NCBI RefSeq assembly: GCF_045689235.1
Contig: NZ_CP136864.1
Location: 1,426,001 to 1,490,000 of the forward strand
Length of the DNA stretch: 64,000 nt
Reading direction: 5' to 3'
Source: Congregibacter variabilis
GTDB lineage: Bacteria > Pseudomonadota > Gammaproteobacteria > Pseudomonadales > Halieaceae
Shown here: one piece after another, positions 1 to 8,661 of the stretch
How positions within the stretch are numbered: position 1 is the stretch's first letter
How the letters are laid out: each line of letters starts with the position of its first letter
Translations under genes and position numbers: made by a program
Notes under the pieces: model-generated
Told to the model about the DNA's origin: nothing
Seen by the model: the letters and a program-made list of their open reading frames with translations, nothing else
The model's database searches: none

Positions 1-584
1 CAAAAGCCACGCCACGCGGTGCTGTGGCCAAGTTCTCCGCAGGAGGCAAGGCGGTGGCCAAGAAGGATCTTGCCCTACTGGCCATGGAGTACCCTAACGT
101 CTACGTTGCTCACATCGCCTACGGTGCCAAAGACACGCAAACCCTCAAGGCATTCCTCGAGGCCGAGGCACATCCTGGGCCGGCGCTGATCATTGCCTAC
201 AGTCCCTGCATCGCCCACGGTGTCGACCTATCGAACAATCATCGACAACAGGATATGGCGGTGAAGAGTGGCCACTGGCCGCTGTTTCGCTTCAATCCGG
301 CAAGACTCGCTATGGGACAAAGCCCTCTGCAGCTCGACTCCAAAGCACCGAGTATTCCCTACCGTCAATACATGGAGTCAGAGACCCGCTTTAGCATGCT
401 CTGGCATTCGCATCCTGAGGATGCCGAGGCCTTCGCCGCGCAGGCCCAGCAGGATATCGACAGCCGCTTCGGGCACTACCAGCAGCTGGCAGCAATGGAC
501 TGGAACGAAGGTGAAACGCTCAGTGGCGCAAGAGCCCAGGTGCGTAAACAGGCTGAGAAGAAAGATAACGGGGAGGAATCCTGA
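1..584 (+). CDS. nifJ: Pyruvate:ferredoxin (flavodoxin) oxidoreductase, C-terminal part (gene starts before window)
   Basis: The reading frame is open from base 3, so only about the last 193 residues are present. NifJ interconverts pyruvate plus CoA with acetyl-CoA, CO2 and reduced ferredoxin, using thiamine diphosphate and [4Fe-4S] clusters in the cytoplasm. The fragment shows the typical end of the single-chain enzyme: KATPRGAVAKF at the window edge, the Cys of YSPCIAHG that family knowledge assigns to the proximal cluster, and KSGHWPLFRFNP near the end. The stop is one base before the ATG of the DHOD-like gene, so the two are almost certainly co-transcribed and translationally coupled. A GTG at 24 could be mistaken for the start, but homologous sequence continues upstream of it. 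Confidence 0.9.
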   Translation, partial: KATPRGAVAKFSAGGKAVAKKDLALLAMEYPNVYVAHIAYGAKDTQTLKAFLEAEAHPGPALIIAYSPCIAHGVDLSNNHRQQDMAVKSGHWPLFRFNPARLAMGQSPLQLDSKAPSIPYRQYMESETRFSMLWHSHPEDAEAFAAQAQQDIDSRFGHYQQLAAMDWNEGETLSGARAQVRKQAEKKDNGEES

Positions 585-585
585 C

Positions 586-1599
586 ATGAGCGATCTGAGC
601 ACGGAATATCTGGGCCTGGCCCTCAAGAATCCGCTAGTGCCCTCGTCCTCGCCTCTGACGGGCGCCCTGGATTCAGCAAAACGTCTCGAAGATGCCGGTG
701 CGGCGGCCATCGTGCTGCCCTCCCTGTTCGAGGAGGCCATTATCGCCGAGGACAATAAGCTCAACCGCTTCCTCGACGAGCAGGCTATCGGACATGCGGA
801 GGCCGACAGTTTTCATCCCCTACCGGCGAACTATCGTACGGTAGAGGACGCCTATCTGGAAAATCTCCAGGCGCTTAAGAACACGTTGGATATCCCGGTT
901 ATTGCGAGTCTGAACGGCACCACCGCCGGAGGCTGGTTAAGTCATGCCCGGGCGCTGGAAGAAGCAGGTGCCGATGCGCTGGAACTCAACATCTACTATG
1001 TAGCCGGCGATCCTGGGGAAACGGCTACCAATGTGGAGCAACGCTATCTGGACGTCGTCGCGGCGCTGGCAGGATACGTGCAATTGCCGGTAGCGATAAA
1101 ACTCTCACCCCAGTTCACAGCGCCACTGGATATCATCCGCAAGCTGGAGGCACAGGGAACACGGGGTGTATCGCTGTTCAACCGGTTCTACCAGCCGGAT
1201 ATTGAGCTTGAAACTCTGGAGGTCGTGCCCAAACTAGAGCTGTCGACACCCGCAGAGGCCCTGCTGCGCATTCGCTGGGCCGCCATGCTGTTCGGACACA
1301 CCAACTGCGACATCGCACTGACCGGCGGCTTTCATTGTGCATCGGATGTGTTGAAGGGAGTACTAGCCGGCGCTGACATTGTGCACTTATGCAGTGTCCT
1401 GTTGCAGGACGGCCCGGGAGCTCTCACCGAAATACTACAGACCATGGAGCGTTGGCTGGAACTACGGGAGTATCAGTCCGTCGCGCAATTGCGAGGCAGT
1501 ATGAGCTGTCAGCGGGCGCCGGACCCGGCCGCCTTCGAGCGCGCGAATTACCTGCAGGTTTTGCAAAACTACAGTGCTCCGGCGGGCGTTCGCTTCTGA
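586..1599 (+). CDS. Dihydroorotate dehydrogenase-like flavoprotein (NifJ partner)
   Basis: This 337-residue protein has a DHOD-type FMN-binding TIM barrel. It starts MSDLSTEYLGL and shows PLVPSSSPLTG, ELNIYYVAGD, VAIKLSP and the phosphate-binding end ALTGGFHCASDVLKG. The ATG at 586 is one base after the nifJ stop and has a strong GGAGGA Shine-Dalgarno at 572-577. An in-frame extension reaches back to 268, but it overlaps nifJ and is not homologous. Proteins of this kind are recurrently encoded next to nifJ and differ from true PyrD. The role is not established; a redox or assembly function with the pyruvate oxidoreductase is plausible. I therefore do not call it pyrD. Confidence 0.88.
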   Translation: MSDLSTEYLGLALKNPLVPSSSPLTGALDSAKRLEDAGAAAIVLPSLFEEAIIAEDNKLNRFLDEQAIGHAEADSFHPLPANYRTVEDAYLENLQALKNTLDIPVIASLNGTTAGGWLSHARALEEAGADALELNIYYVAGDPGETATNVEQRYLDVVAALAGYVQLPVAIKLSPQFTAPLDIIRKLEAQGTRGVSLFNRFYQPDIELETLEVVPKLELSTPAEALLRIRWAAMLFGHTNCDIALTGGFHCASDVLKGVLAGADIVHLCSVLLQDGPGALTEILQTMERWLELREYQSVAQLRGSMSCQRAPDPAAFERANYLQVLQNYSAPAGVRF

Positions 1600-1693
1600 C
1601 ACTCGGTTCAACGACGGTTCTACGCCCAAAGGTAGCGACCAGTTAACTGTCACAGGACACGGAACTCGCTCGTACCTGCGTGTTTTCAAGATT

Positions 1694-1734
1694 GGGACTC
1701 AGCAACCTCAACGTTAAGGTGAGTCCGCTATTTT
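1694..1734 (+). terminator. Possible terminator after the nifJ/DHOD-like operon
   Basis: GGACTC at 1695-1700 pairs with GAGTCC at 1721-1726. The stem continues past a four-base bulge (A1701-T1720, then CCT with AGG) and is followed on the plus strand by CGCTATTTTC. It lies between convergent genes, where a terminator is expected. The bulge and the short T run keep confidence modest. Confidence 0.35.
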
Positions 1735-2547
1735 CTATTGCTTTTCCTTTGAGGCTAAATATATCTCGTGCTGCTCAAGCACTGTTTCCCAAAGGCTTTC
1801 TAGTGCCGGCTCATCAATACCAAACCGGTGATAGATCGCTCGTACAAATTCATCTGCGGAGTCAATCAAACGCTCTTCACGGACGCCGGGACGCACCGTT
1901 GTCGCGACGCGCCCCACCTGCAAATCATATCCATCGGGCACAACGCGCTGGTACACGAGAGCGTTCACGAAGGGCGATTCGGCCTCGGTGCTCAGCCAAT
2001 GACATTTCGCGCTGAGTTGACCCTCATCAGCTGTTTGGTGCACAAAGTCGAATGTGGGCGCGGTACTCCCCGCATAATTATGCAGGCGCCAATAGCCATT
2101 CACATGCTCCAATCGAAAGGTGAATCCACGTTGGCTGAATGTGTGTGCTTTAAGTGGATAGGGCTCATAGGGACCATCACCCAATCCCACATCTACAACC
2201 CAGGGCTCGTCTAACTGCACGCACAAGACCAGATGATTACCAATGGCAGAGTCGCCCCGCGCATCGCGCCGCACCCCGCCAGACATCCGCATAACCTGAA
2301 AGCCAACACTCTCCAGCATCGCGCCCAACAATCCATTCATTTCGTAACACCAGCCGCCCTGCCGCTGCTCTACCAACTTGACGTAACTGCTTTTGACGTC
2401 CGTGGTAAGCGGACGACCCAACTGCACATCCAAATTAGAGTAGGGAATGCTATAGAGGTGCTGGCGCTGCAATTGAAACAGTGTGTCTAAGTCTGGTTTG
2501 GGGGTACCAACAAAATTTATTCGGTGGAGGTAGGCATCAAGTTCCAT
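1735..2547 (-). CDS. Arylamine N-acetyltransferase family protein
   Basis: This 270-residue NAT-fold enzyme would transfer an acetyl group from acetyl-CoA to arylamines, hydrazines or a natural amide-forming substrate. The Cys-His-Asp triad is visible: Cys67 in QGGWCYEMNG, His105 in GNHLVLCV and Asp119 in WVVDVGLGD. The start MELDAYLHRI matches the usual NAT N terminus. A TTG 18 bases further upstream is open but would overlap the GST gene. With the ATG, the gene begins 8 bases after the GST stop, so the pair is probably one leftward operon. The physiological substrate cannot be read from sequence. Confidence 0.88.
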   Translation of the reverse strand: MELDAYLHRINFVGTPKPDLDTLFQLQRQHLYSIPYSNLDVQLGRPLTTDVKSSYVKLVEQRQGGWCYEMNGLLGAMLESVGFQVMRMSGGVRRDARGDSAIGNHLVLCVQLDEPWVVDVGLGDGPYEPYPLKAHTFSQRGFTFRLEHVNGYWRLHNYAGSTAPTFDFVHQTADEGQLSAKCHWLSTEAESPFVNALVYQRVVPDGYDLQVGRVATTVRPGVREERLIDSADEFVRAIYHRFGIDEPALESLWETVLEQHEIYLASKEKQ

Positions 2548-2555
2548 ACAAGTAA

Positions 2556-3668
2556 TTAACACCAAACTTCGAGATTTGCTGAACGGCCGACTTCTCGAGT
2601 CAAGCTAACATTCAAAATCTCTCGCATCCCCGCCGCCTGAAGTAACGACGCCAGCGCGGCTTGCTCAACGCCCGGTGCCGAATCGTAGATCGTCTGAGCT
2701 CGAGCCAATAAATAAAATCGATAAGGCTGCACAAGGGCATTGATGGTGACGTCATCGATATTAAACTGACAAAAGCCCACGCCTCGCTCTGCGGTGGCGC
2801 CCGAGGGCAGCTCTTGCTGAGCGGCCAACCAGTCATTGATGACGGCCGCGGCCGCGAGTGTTTCTGGCACAAAATCAACGGCGATGTGCTGCATAACTTC
2901 GATCAGCGTTGCAGGGATTGCATCATCCGGTAGATAGCCATCTGCCTGGTTTTCAAACTCACCAATATCCGGCTCCGGGCGGTTCATTCGCTCTACCCAA
3001 CGAAACAAATGAGGCGCTCGCGCCTGCATCAGCGACAGCGGCTTGGGATCGCGACCTAAATGAGAGTATAGCGGAGCGATCATGCCAAAATCGCCGATGC
3101 AGGGTCGGTTGCCCAGCAGGTAAGGAACTTGGGCAAAGTGCGCGTCCAGTTTGTCCAGCAAGGTTTCGTACAAAGACTCGACCACGTTCACGCTCTCAGG
3201 CACAACGCCAAAGGCCTGCCCAGCTTTGCGCATAGATTGCATCGCCTTATCGGTCTTGTCCTCCATACCCTTGGGCATCATGGTCTGAAAATGGAAGCGC
3301 AGAAACTCAAGATTTTGATCATCAAAGTTCCAGCGATAGTGCATGGCCGGTCGTAGCAGACCCTCGGCCCCAATCACGTCAAACAGGCGGCTAACCAGGT
3401 TCTGCTTGATTCCGCTGGGCGAAAAACCATCACCGCTTAGGGCTTCAAAGTGGTCGATGATCGCGGCGCCGTCGCGTATAACCTGACCATCAGCGGTCTC
3501 CAAGGTTGGAATACCCTGGCGATTACCGGCAGCCGGTAGCACTACCTTCGCATAGTGCTCACTCGTGGGTGTGGTCTCTCGATAATCAAGTCCAGCCTTA
3601 ATCAAATAGCTGCGAGCACGGCCTGTATAAAGCGAAAGCGGTGATCCGTAGAGCGTGTGGTGCGTCAT
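2556..3668 (-). CDS. Glutathione S-transferase family protein, long form
   Basis: The protein has 370 residues. A thioredoxin-like GST_N domain lies at about 4-85 (YGSPLSLYTGRARSYL, then GIPTLETADGQVIRDGAAI). A helical GST_C domain follows (YLLGNRPCIGDFGMIAPLY near 185-205). About 130 residues after that exceed the usual 200-230-residue GST, so a third helical segment is present. The role would be glutathione conjugation or thiol transfer in the cytoplasm, substrate unknown. It is the first gene of a two-gene operon with the NAT. It is a complete ORF with no sign of frameshift. Confidence 0.85.
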   Translation of the reverse strand: MTHHTLYGSPLSLYTGRARSYLIKAGLDYRETTPTSEHYAKVVLPAAGNRQGIPTLETADGQVIRDGAAIIDHFEALSGDGFSPSGIKQNLVSRLFDVIGAEGLLRPAMHYRWNFDDQNLEFLRFHFQTMMPKGMEDKTDKAMQSMRKAGQAFGVVPESVNVVESLYETLLDKLDAHFAQVPYLLGNRPCIGDFGMIAPLYSHLGRDPKPLSLMQARAPHLFRWVERMNRPEPDIGEFENQADGYLPDDAIPATLIEVMQHIAVDFVPETLAAAAVINDWLAAQQELPSGATAERGVGFCQFNIDDVTINALVQPYRFYLLARAQTIYDSAPGVEQAALASLLQAAGMREILNVSLTREVGRSANLEVWC

Positions 3669-3728
3669 AAAGGCTTCCTAGTGAAGCGCGGGCAAAGTCA
3701 GCCGCGCCAGATTGATCGTACCGAGGCC

Positions 3729-4607
3729 CTAGGGCAGCAATACCACTTCGTCGCCGGCAGAAACCGCGCCTGGCTTCACTATAGATAGATAAGCCCCCAT
3801 AAATCGATTGGTCTCTTCGTACAATGCTTTGGCAATCTTTGGATTTGCCTCAAGGTCAAAAGGCAGCTGCGGGCGCGCCGGCATAGAGCAACGGATGGTT
3901 TTAGCCGCCACTTCTAACTCGGCTCCTCCAATGCGCAGTCTACGGCCAATCCAGGAAAACTCAGCAAGGCCGCTTATATCCTCATTGGTATCAACTAGAA
4001 AATTGGGTCTAAATCGTCGAGAGTCAAAGGACTCCCCAGACAGCTCCGACATATGCGCAAGAGATGCCGTCGTTAACAAATGGATGGGTGCCATATCGTT
4101 ATAGGTGCCGGGCGGTGCAAAACATTCTGCCAGTAACAAAATCAATTCTTCAGGATACTCAGACAGATCCGGCAGCGCCTCTCCCGGCGCGATACCGAGG
4201 ATCTTCATGATCGCCTCTTCATCCAATGGCTGCGCCCAGCGGTAGTGCTCACGATTCTCGGGAGGCTGCAGCGCACTGAGCGACAAGGACTCGCCAACAT
4301 AAGCGCTGACCTGACTGTCAATCAGTCCATCGCTTCCCACTTCGCTACCATCGGGAAAACGCACACTCACCGGCGGAACATGCTCGGCAAACATCCGCGT
4401 CTGCGGTCGTTCGCTTACATAGCGTGCTTCTAGATTCATGAGCTTTGGAAAACGCTTACCCCAGGCGACATCGCCATTGGACTCAAGCATGGACCAACTA
4501 CGGTCGCCAATAACGCCCAGTTCATCCAGCTGCACCGTGTCAACGGTATGCCCCGCCATGCTCTTGACGGGATACATCCACACTTCTGAAACGCGACCAA
4601 TTTGCAT
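3729..4607 (-). CDS. MOSC domain-containing protein (YcbX/mARC-like)
   Basis: This 292-residue protein starts MQIGRVSEVWMYPVKSM, the typical MOSC_N beta-barrel opening, followed by GVIGDRSWSM. The MOSC domain occupies roughly residues 140-290, with SFDSRRFRPNFLVDT and a conserved-position Cys in KTIRCSMPARPQ. MOSC proteins bind molybdenum cofactor and can reduce N-hydroxylated compounds with redox partners. No ferredoxin domain is fused here, so an electron donor must come from elsewhere. The gene is leftward and separated from the GST gene by 60 bases, so it could be read into the same transcript. Confidence 0.85.
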   Translation of the reverse strand: MQIGRVSEVWMYPVKSMAGHTVDTVQLDELGVIGDRSWSMLESNGDVAWGKRFPKLMNLEARYVSERPQTRMFAEHVPPVSVRFPDGSEVGSDGLIDSQVSAYVGESLSLSALQPPENREHYRWAQPLDEEAIMKILGIAPGEALPDLSEYPEELILLLAECFAPPGTYNDMAPIHLLTTASLAHMSELSGESFDSRRFRPNFLVDTNEDISGLAEFSWIGRRLRIGGAELEVAAKTIRCSMPARPQLPFDLEANPKIAKALYEETNRFMGAYLSIVKPGAVSAGDEVVLLP

Positions 4608-4727
4608 AAGGTTTTACCTGCTATTTTTGTACTGAGTCTAGCAGATCAAAAACCTATGCAGCGTCAAAACGCCTTTTGAAGAGCTTGGGACAATGGCACG
4701 CGTATAGAGCGTACTCACCGCTTGGGA

Positions 4728-5228
4728 TCAATCAGTGCAAAGGGTTCCGGTGCATCGCGTAGTCATAAAAATCTCGGCTTCGAGCAACCACTGATCCGAT
4801 GTGCATCGCCACTTAGCTGAATACTCTCCGCCCACCTCATCACCAATGGGTGACGCCCCGGTCCAACGACCGAGCTCCATCGCTATGGGATACAAAGGTG
4901 ACAAACTCACTTCGCTAGTCTCACGCTTATAAATCAGTCGCGCTGGATCGTCGGCATCCGAGGCCCAGATTTCGATTTGACGATCGCGCCCGATAAACTG
5001 GTCACTGTCGGTTCCCGTTACCAGCACAACATCGCGATCCAACACCAGGGCTATAGCTTCGAGATCATTCTCACGAATGCCTGTATTAAACGTTTCGCGT
5101 GCGTCTCGCAATGATTCAGTGGTGCATTCTGCCGCTGTCACGCTATTAGCTGCGCCAACTGTGAAAACACCAGCTGCGGCTGACACGGCAAGCGCCATTA
5201 CACTACGAACTTTCAGTACTTTGATCAT
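4728..5228 (-). CDS. Secreted SnoaL/NTF2-like (DUF4440-type) protein
   Basis: This 166-residue protein begins with an apparent Sec signal peptide (MIKVLKVRSVMALAVSAAAG, cleavage probably after TAA around residue 33). A single NTF2-like cone fold follows: RETFNTGIRENDLEAIALVLDRDVVLVTGTD, then WLLEAEIFMT. The mature part has four cysteines, three of them close to the ends, so disulfides are possible after export. No catalytic residues can be assigned. Another DUF4440-type protein is encoded at 57180-57635, but the two are not close relatives by eye. Confidence 0.7.
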   Translation of the reverse strand: MIKVLKVRSVMALAVSAAAGVFTVGAANSVTAAECTTESLRDARETFNTGIRENDLEAIALVLDRDVVLVTGTDSDQFIGRDRQIEIWASDADDPARLIYKRETSEVSLSPLYPIAMELGRWTGASPIGDEVGGEYSAKWRCTSDQWLLEAEIFMTTRCTGTLCTD

Positions 5229-5280
5229 CTGGGCTCCGTTAATTGCAGGATTTTTTTAGAGCTTATCGCCAACATAGGCC

Positions 5281-6546
5281 TTAGCTACCCGGAGGGATTA
5301 ACTCAGCAGTCCCCTCCATGGAGCAATCAATCCAGCTTTGGGGAAACGAGCGCTCGATCAATTGCGAAAGCCCCATGGCAATAATGTCATGATCATCCGC
5401 AACCTCCTGCGCAAAACTCGAATAACGGCTTATGCGAGCGAAGACCCAGGCGTTGGGATTATGTCGCCGCAACCACAGCGCTGATCTCAAATTATCCTCT
5501 TCACGATGAGTGGCGAAGACAAATAGCGTATTGGGACTGTTCCTGTCCCAAAATCCGTCCAGATCCTCCCAGACACCAGGGTGCGTCATATCGCCTTGCA
5601 GAATTTTCAGCTCAAAGTTTGTCGAGATAGAAAACTGCTCTCTGGTCACCATCACTCGCCGCTCCGCGTCGTGCTCAATTAATGCTACAGCGGCGATTTC
5701 ATCCGGCAAGGCATTTTGAAGCGACTCGAGAACAGATTGTCCAAACCGTCCAAAGCCTGCAATTACCACCCCCATGGGCACACCGCTTTGGCGCACGTGC
5801 GGTACCGCAAGAGTCGTCACAAGACTTTCGGCCGCACTTTGATAGCCGTTAAAAACCGTCACGGACTGAGCGATACGAGACGAAGACATGGACCGCATGA
5901 ATCGCAGGCGATCCACATGCATGACTATTTTGCCGGCAAGGTCCTGGCGACGATCAAGCATCGCTTTTACGGTCTCGTAGTTTTTTAAACTGTAATTGGA
6001 GAACAATAAAATTTTGGCTGCATGCTTGACGCGCAGCTGATCGAAGGTGAACGCGTCGATCAAATCCCCCTCCCAGGTCAATGCTCCAAAACTTCTGCGA
6101 AGCTGCTCCCGAGACGTGTCCGAAAAACCCGCTCCCTGCAGGACAACAACCTGACGTTTGGGATCTATTTGCCTGAGATGTCTGAGATAACTGCGTGTAA
6201 GCTCGTCATCGCCGTCGATAATCACGTGATTACGGAGCCGCCTTAAACGCCAGCGATGCTGAGTAAACATCCGTAAAAAAAGATCCAATACAGTCGATAC
6301 AGCGAGAATAGGCGCTGCAAAGTAGCTCAGCCAAAGCAAAGCCACTGCCCAGGCCGGGCCTGATTGCGGTGTTCCAATATCGATACCACCGATTACGAAC
6401 AGGCTCAGCGCGTAGTAGCAATCAACGAGTATGCTTCGGCTAACGCCGGCATCTTCAGCGCTAAGGATGACCCCGGACTGAAGTGCAAGAACGGCCGTGA
6501 CAAAAATGCCAATTGCGGCGATAGCGCGGATGGGGATTGGACGCAC
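5281..6546 (-). CDS. Membrane protein with ion-channel-like N terminus and two RCK/TrkA-N-like domains
   Basis: The protein has 421 residues. Hydrophobic segments lie at about 8-28, 36-56 and 65-92, with a loop GGIDIGTP at 53-60 where a K+ channel would have its filter (TVGYGD). Two Rossmann-like units follow: NHVIIDGDDELT at 106-117, and VVIAGFGRFGQSV at 260-272 with an intact GxGxxG. This is the layout of a two-TM channel subunit with tandem RCK domains, similar in logic to MthK or BK. The filter is not canonical, so ion selectivity and even channel activity are inferred. It is transcribed leftward on its own. Confidence 0.72.
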   Translation of the reverse strand: MRPIPIRAIAAIGIFVTAVLALQSGVILSAEDAGVSRSILVDCYYALSLFVIGGIDIGTPQSGPAWAVALLWLSYFAAPILAVSTVLDLFLRMFTQHRWRLRRLRNHVIIDGDDELTRSYLRHLRQIDPKRQVVVLQGAGFSDTSREQLRRSFGALTWEGDLIDAFTFDQLRVKHAAKILLFSNYSLKNYETVKAMLDRRQDLAGKIVMHVDRLRFMRSMSSSRIAQSVTVFNGYQSAAESLVTTLAVPHVRQSGVPMGVVIAGFGRFGQSVLESLQNALPDEIAAVALIEHDAERRVMVTREQFSISTNFELKILQGDMTHPGVWEDLDGFWDRNSPNTLFVFATHREEDNLRSALWLRRHNPNAWVFARISRYSSFAQEVADDHDIIAMGLSQLIERSFPQSWIDCSMEGTAELIPPGS

Positions 6547-6797
6547 TTTTACTCCCTGGTGTTGTTTTAAGACGCCGAAGGCATCTACAGCGGGTACATG
6601 GGTTTGCAGTGTAGCCTAGATACCGCAGTCCACTTGATCATCAACAGTCCACACCTGCTTTAAAAAAGGAACACCGTTAAGAAATACACCAGCGGAGCAA
6701 AGCTACTCGCAAAAAGAGCGACACTTGTATCGAAAACCCGCTGACGGCACACTCAATGGTCGCTTATCTCAACCACCCTCCTCATGGTGTGCGCCCT

Positions 6798-8519
6798 ATG
6801 AATACTGTTCGTTCTCCAATTGTTAGCCTTTCGTTTTTGTCATTTGTCTTAAGCTGCGTTTGCTTTGCAATCCCCGCTGCTGCCGGCGACTTCGACCTCC
6901 TTATTCGCGGAGGATCCATCTACGACGGAACTGGCCGGGACCCCGTGGTCGCAGATATCGCCATACGGGATGATCAAATTGTCGCCATGGGCTGGGGACT
7001 TGGAGGTGCTGACACGGTTATTGACGCCAAGGGGCTTGCGGTCGCTCCGGGCTTCATCAACATGCTCAGCTGGGCCACCGAAGATCTCATAGAAGATGGC
7101 CGATCACTGAGTGACATTCGCCAAGGCGTCACCCTGGAAGTCATGGGTGAAGGCTGGTCTATGGGGCCAGTGAACGATCGTCTCAAAACCGTAGCATTGC
7201 AGCGTCAAAGCGATATCCGTTACGACATATCCTGGAGCACGCTTGGCGGTTATCTAGAGCACCTGGAGAACAAAGGCGTATCGACCAACGTGGCCTCCTT
7301 TGTGGGTGCTACTACCTTGCGTATTCACGAGATAGGCTTTGAGGACCGCCCTCCCACCACCGAGGAATTAGAACGCATGCAGGCCCTGGTGCGCGAGGCA
7401 ATGGAAGAAGGTGCACTGGGCGTAGGAAGCTCACTCATCTACGCCCCTGCGTTTTACGCCAGCACCGAGGAGTTGATCGCTTTGTGCAAGGTGGCCGCCG
7501 AGTACGGTGGTCGTTATATTTCTCACATACGCAGTGAATCCGCAAAACTACCGGAAGCGGTCGACGAACTGATTCGCATTGCCGAGGAAGCGGGCATTGG
7601 GGCAGAAATTTACCATCTGAAAGCCGGAGGAGTAAGCAATCACGGCAAGCTGGAAACCGCCATCACGCGTATCGAGGAAGCTCGCGCCCGAGGCTTGGAC
7701 ATCACAGCAGACATGTATACCTACACTGCCGGTGCGACAGGACTTGATGCATCCATGCCACCGTGGGTACAAGAAGGCGGATACGAGGCCTGGGCCAAGC
7801 GCCTGGCTAACCCGAAGATTCGCGAACGCTTGCGACGGGAGATAGCCAGTCCCGGCGATGACTGGGAAAACCTCTACGCCGAGGCCGGCGATGCCGAGAA
7901 GCTGATACTCACGAGTTTTCGTAATACGGACTTACGTAAATACACTGGCATGACCCTGGCTGCGGTTGCCAAGGATCGCGGTCAGCATCCCATCGACACC
8001 ATGATGGATCTGGTTATTGAAGACGGTAGCCGCGTGGGTACGGTCTACTTTCTCATGGATGAAGATAACGTCCGTCGCAAGATTACCCTGCCATGGATGG
8101 CCTTTGGTTCTGATTCGGGCTCTATGGCACCCGAGGGTGTGTTCCTCAACAGCAATCCCCATCCGCGAGGCTACGGTAACTTCGCACGACTGCTAGGGCG
8201 TTATGTTCGGGATGAACAACTTATCTCTCTTGCCGAGGCGATCCATCGCCTTACCGGTCTCCCGGCGGCCAATCTTAAGCTCAAGGGCAGGGGCATTTTA
8301 AAGCCCGGTAACTACGCTGACGTGGTCATCTTTGACCCTGAGACAATTCAGGATCATGCGACCTTCGCAAAACCTCACCAGTTAGCGACCGGGGTCCGCG
8401 ATGTAATCGTCAACGGCAGCGTGGTGCTTCGTAACGGGGAACATACTGGAGCCATGCCCGGACGCTTTGTGCGCGGCCCTGGTTTTGCCCACGCTGAACT
8501 AGCAGTTCCTTATCAGTGA
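6798..8519 (+). CDS. Secreted N-acyl-D-amino-acid deacylase-like amidohydrolase lacking the HxH motif
   Basis: This 573-residue protein has a Sec signal peptide (about residues 1-29, ending IPAAAG). The amidohydrolase barrel opens with DLLIRGGSIYDGTG. In D-aminoacylases the first strand reads PGFIDxHTH; here residues 84-92 are PGFINMLSW, so both His are replaced (Leu90, Trp92). His243 (SHIRSES), His273 (YHLKAGG) and Asp439 (FGSDSGS) remain, consistent with a single-metal site. An in-frame ATG at 6756 exists, but the ATG at 6798 directly precedes a good signal peptide. It is predicted to be periplasmic with an unknown acyl substrate. Confidence 0.85.
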   Translation: MNTVRSPIVSLSFLSFVLSCVCFAIPAAAGDFDLLIRGGSIYDGTGRDPVVADIAIRDDQIVAMGWGLGGADTVIDAKGLAVAPGFINMLSWATEDLIEDGRSLSDIRQGVTLEVMGEGWSMGPVNDRLKTVALQRQSDIRYDISWSTLGGYLEHLENKGVSTNVASFVGATTLRIHEIGFEDRPPTTEELERMQALVREAMEEGALGVGSSLIYAPAFYASTEELIALCKVAAEYGGRYISHIRSESAKLPEAVDELIRIAEEAGIGAEIYHLKAGGVSNHGKLETAITRIEEARARGLDITADMYTYTAGATGLDASMPPWVQEGGYEAWAKRLANPKIRERLRREIASPGDDWENLYAEAGDAEKLILTSFRNTDLRKYTGMTLAAVAKDRGQHPIDTMMDLVIEDGSRVGTVYFLMDEDNVRRKITLPWMAFGSDSGSMAPEGVFLNSNPHPRGYGNFARLLGRYVRDEQLISLAEAIHRLTGLPAANLKLKGRGILKPGNYADVVIFDPETIQDHATFAKPHQLATGVRDVIVNGSVVLRNGEHTGAMPGRFVRGPGFAHAELAVPYQ

Positions 8520-8661
8520 GGACTTGCGGCCATTAAACCTAAAAAGCATTGTTTGAGCGCGTGTACCGCTTGAATCACGGCAATTTGTATAAAGCCTTGA
8601 AGCAGCACTACACTCAGAACTCAAATGAACCCGACTACAACCACAAAATAAAGATGATGCT

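Noticed and set aside
268..585. N-terminal extension of the DHOD-like frame to 268
   Set aside because: It overlaps nifJ in another frame and the extra residues are Arg/Ser/Pro-rich with no homology; a strong Shine-Dalgarno points to the ATG at 586.
6634..6644. TTGATCATCAA as an FNR-type box before the D-aminoacylase-like gene
   Set aside because: The half-sites are separated by one base instead of four, so it does not fit FNR binding.
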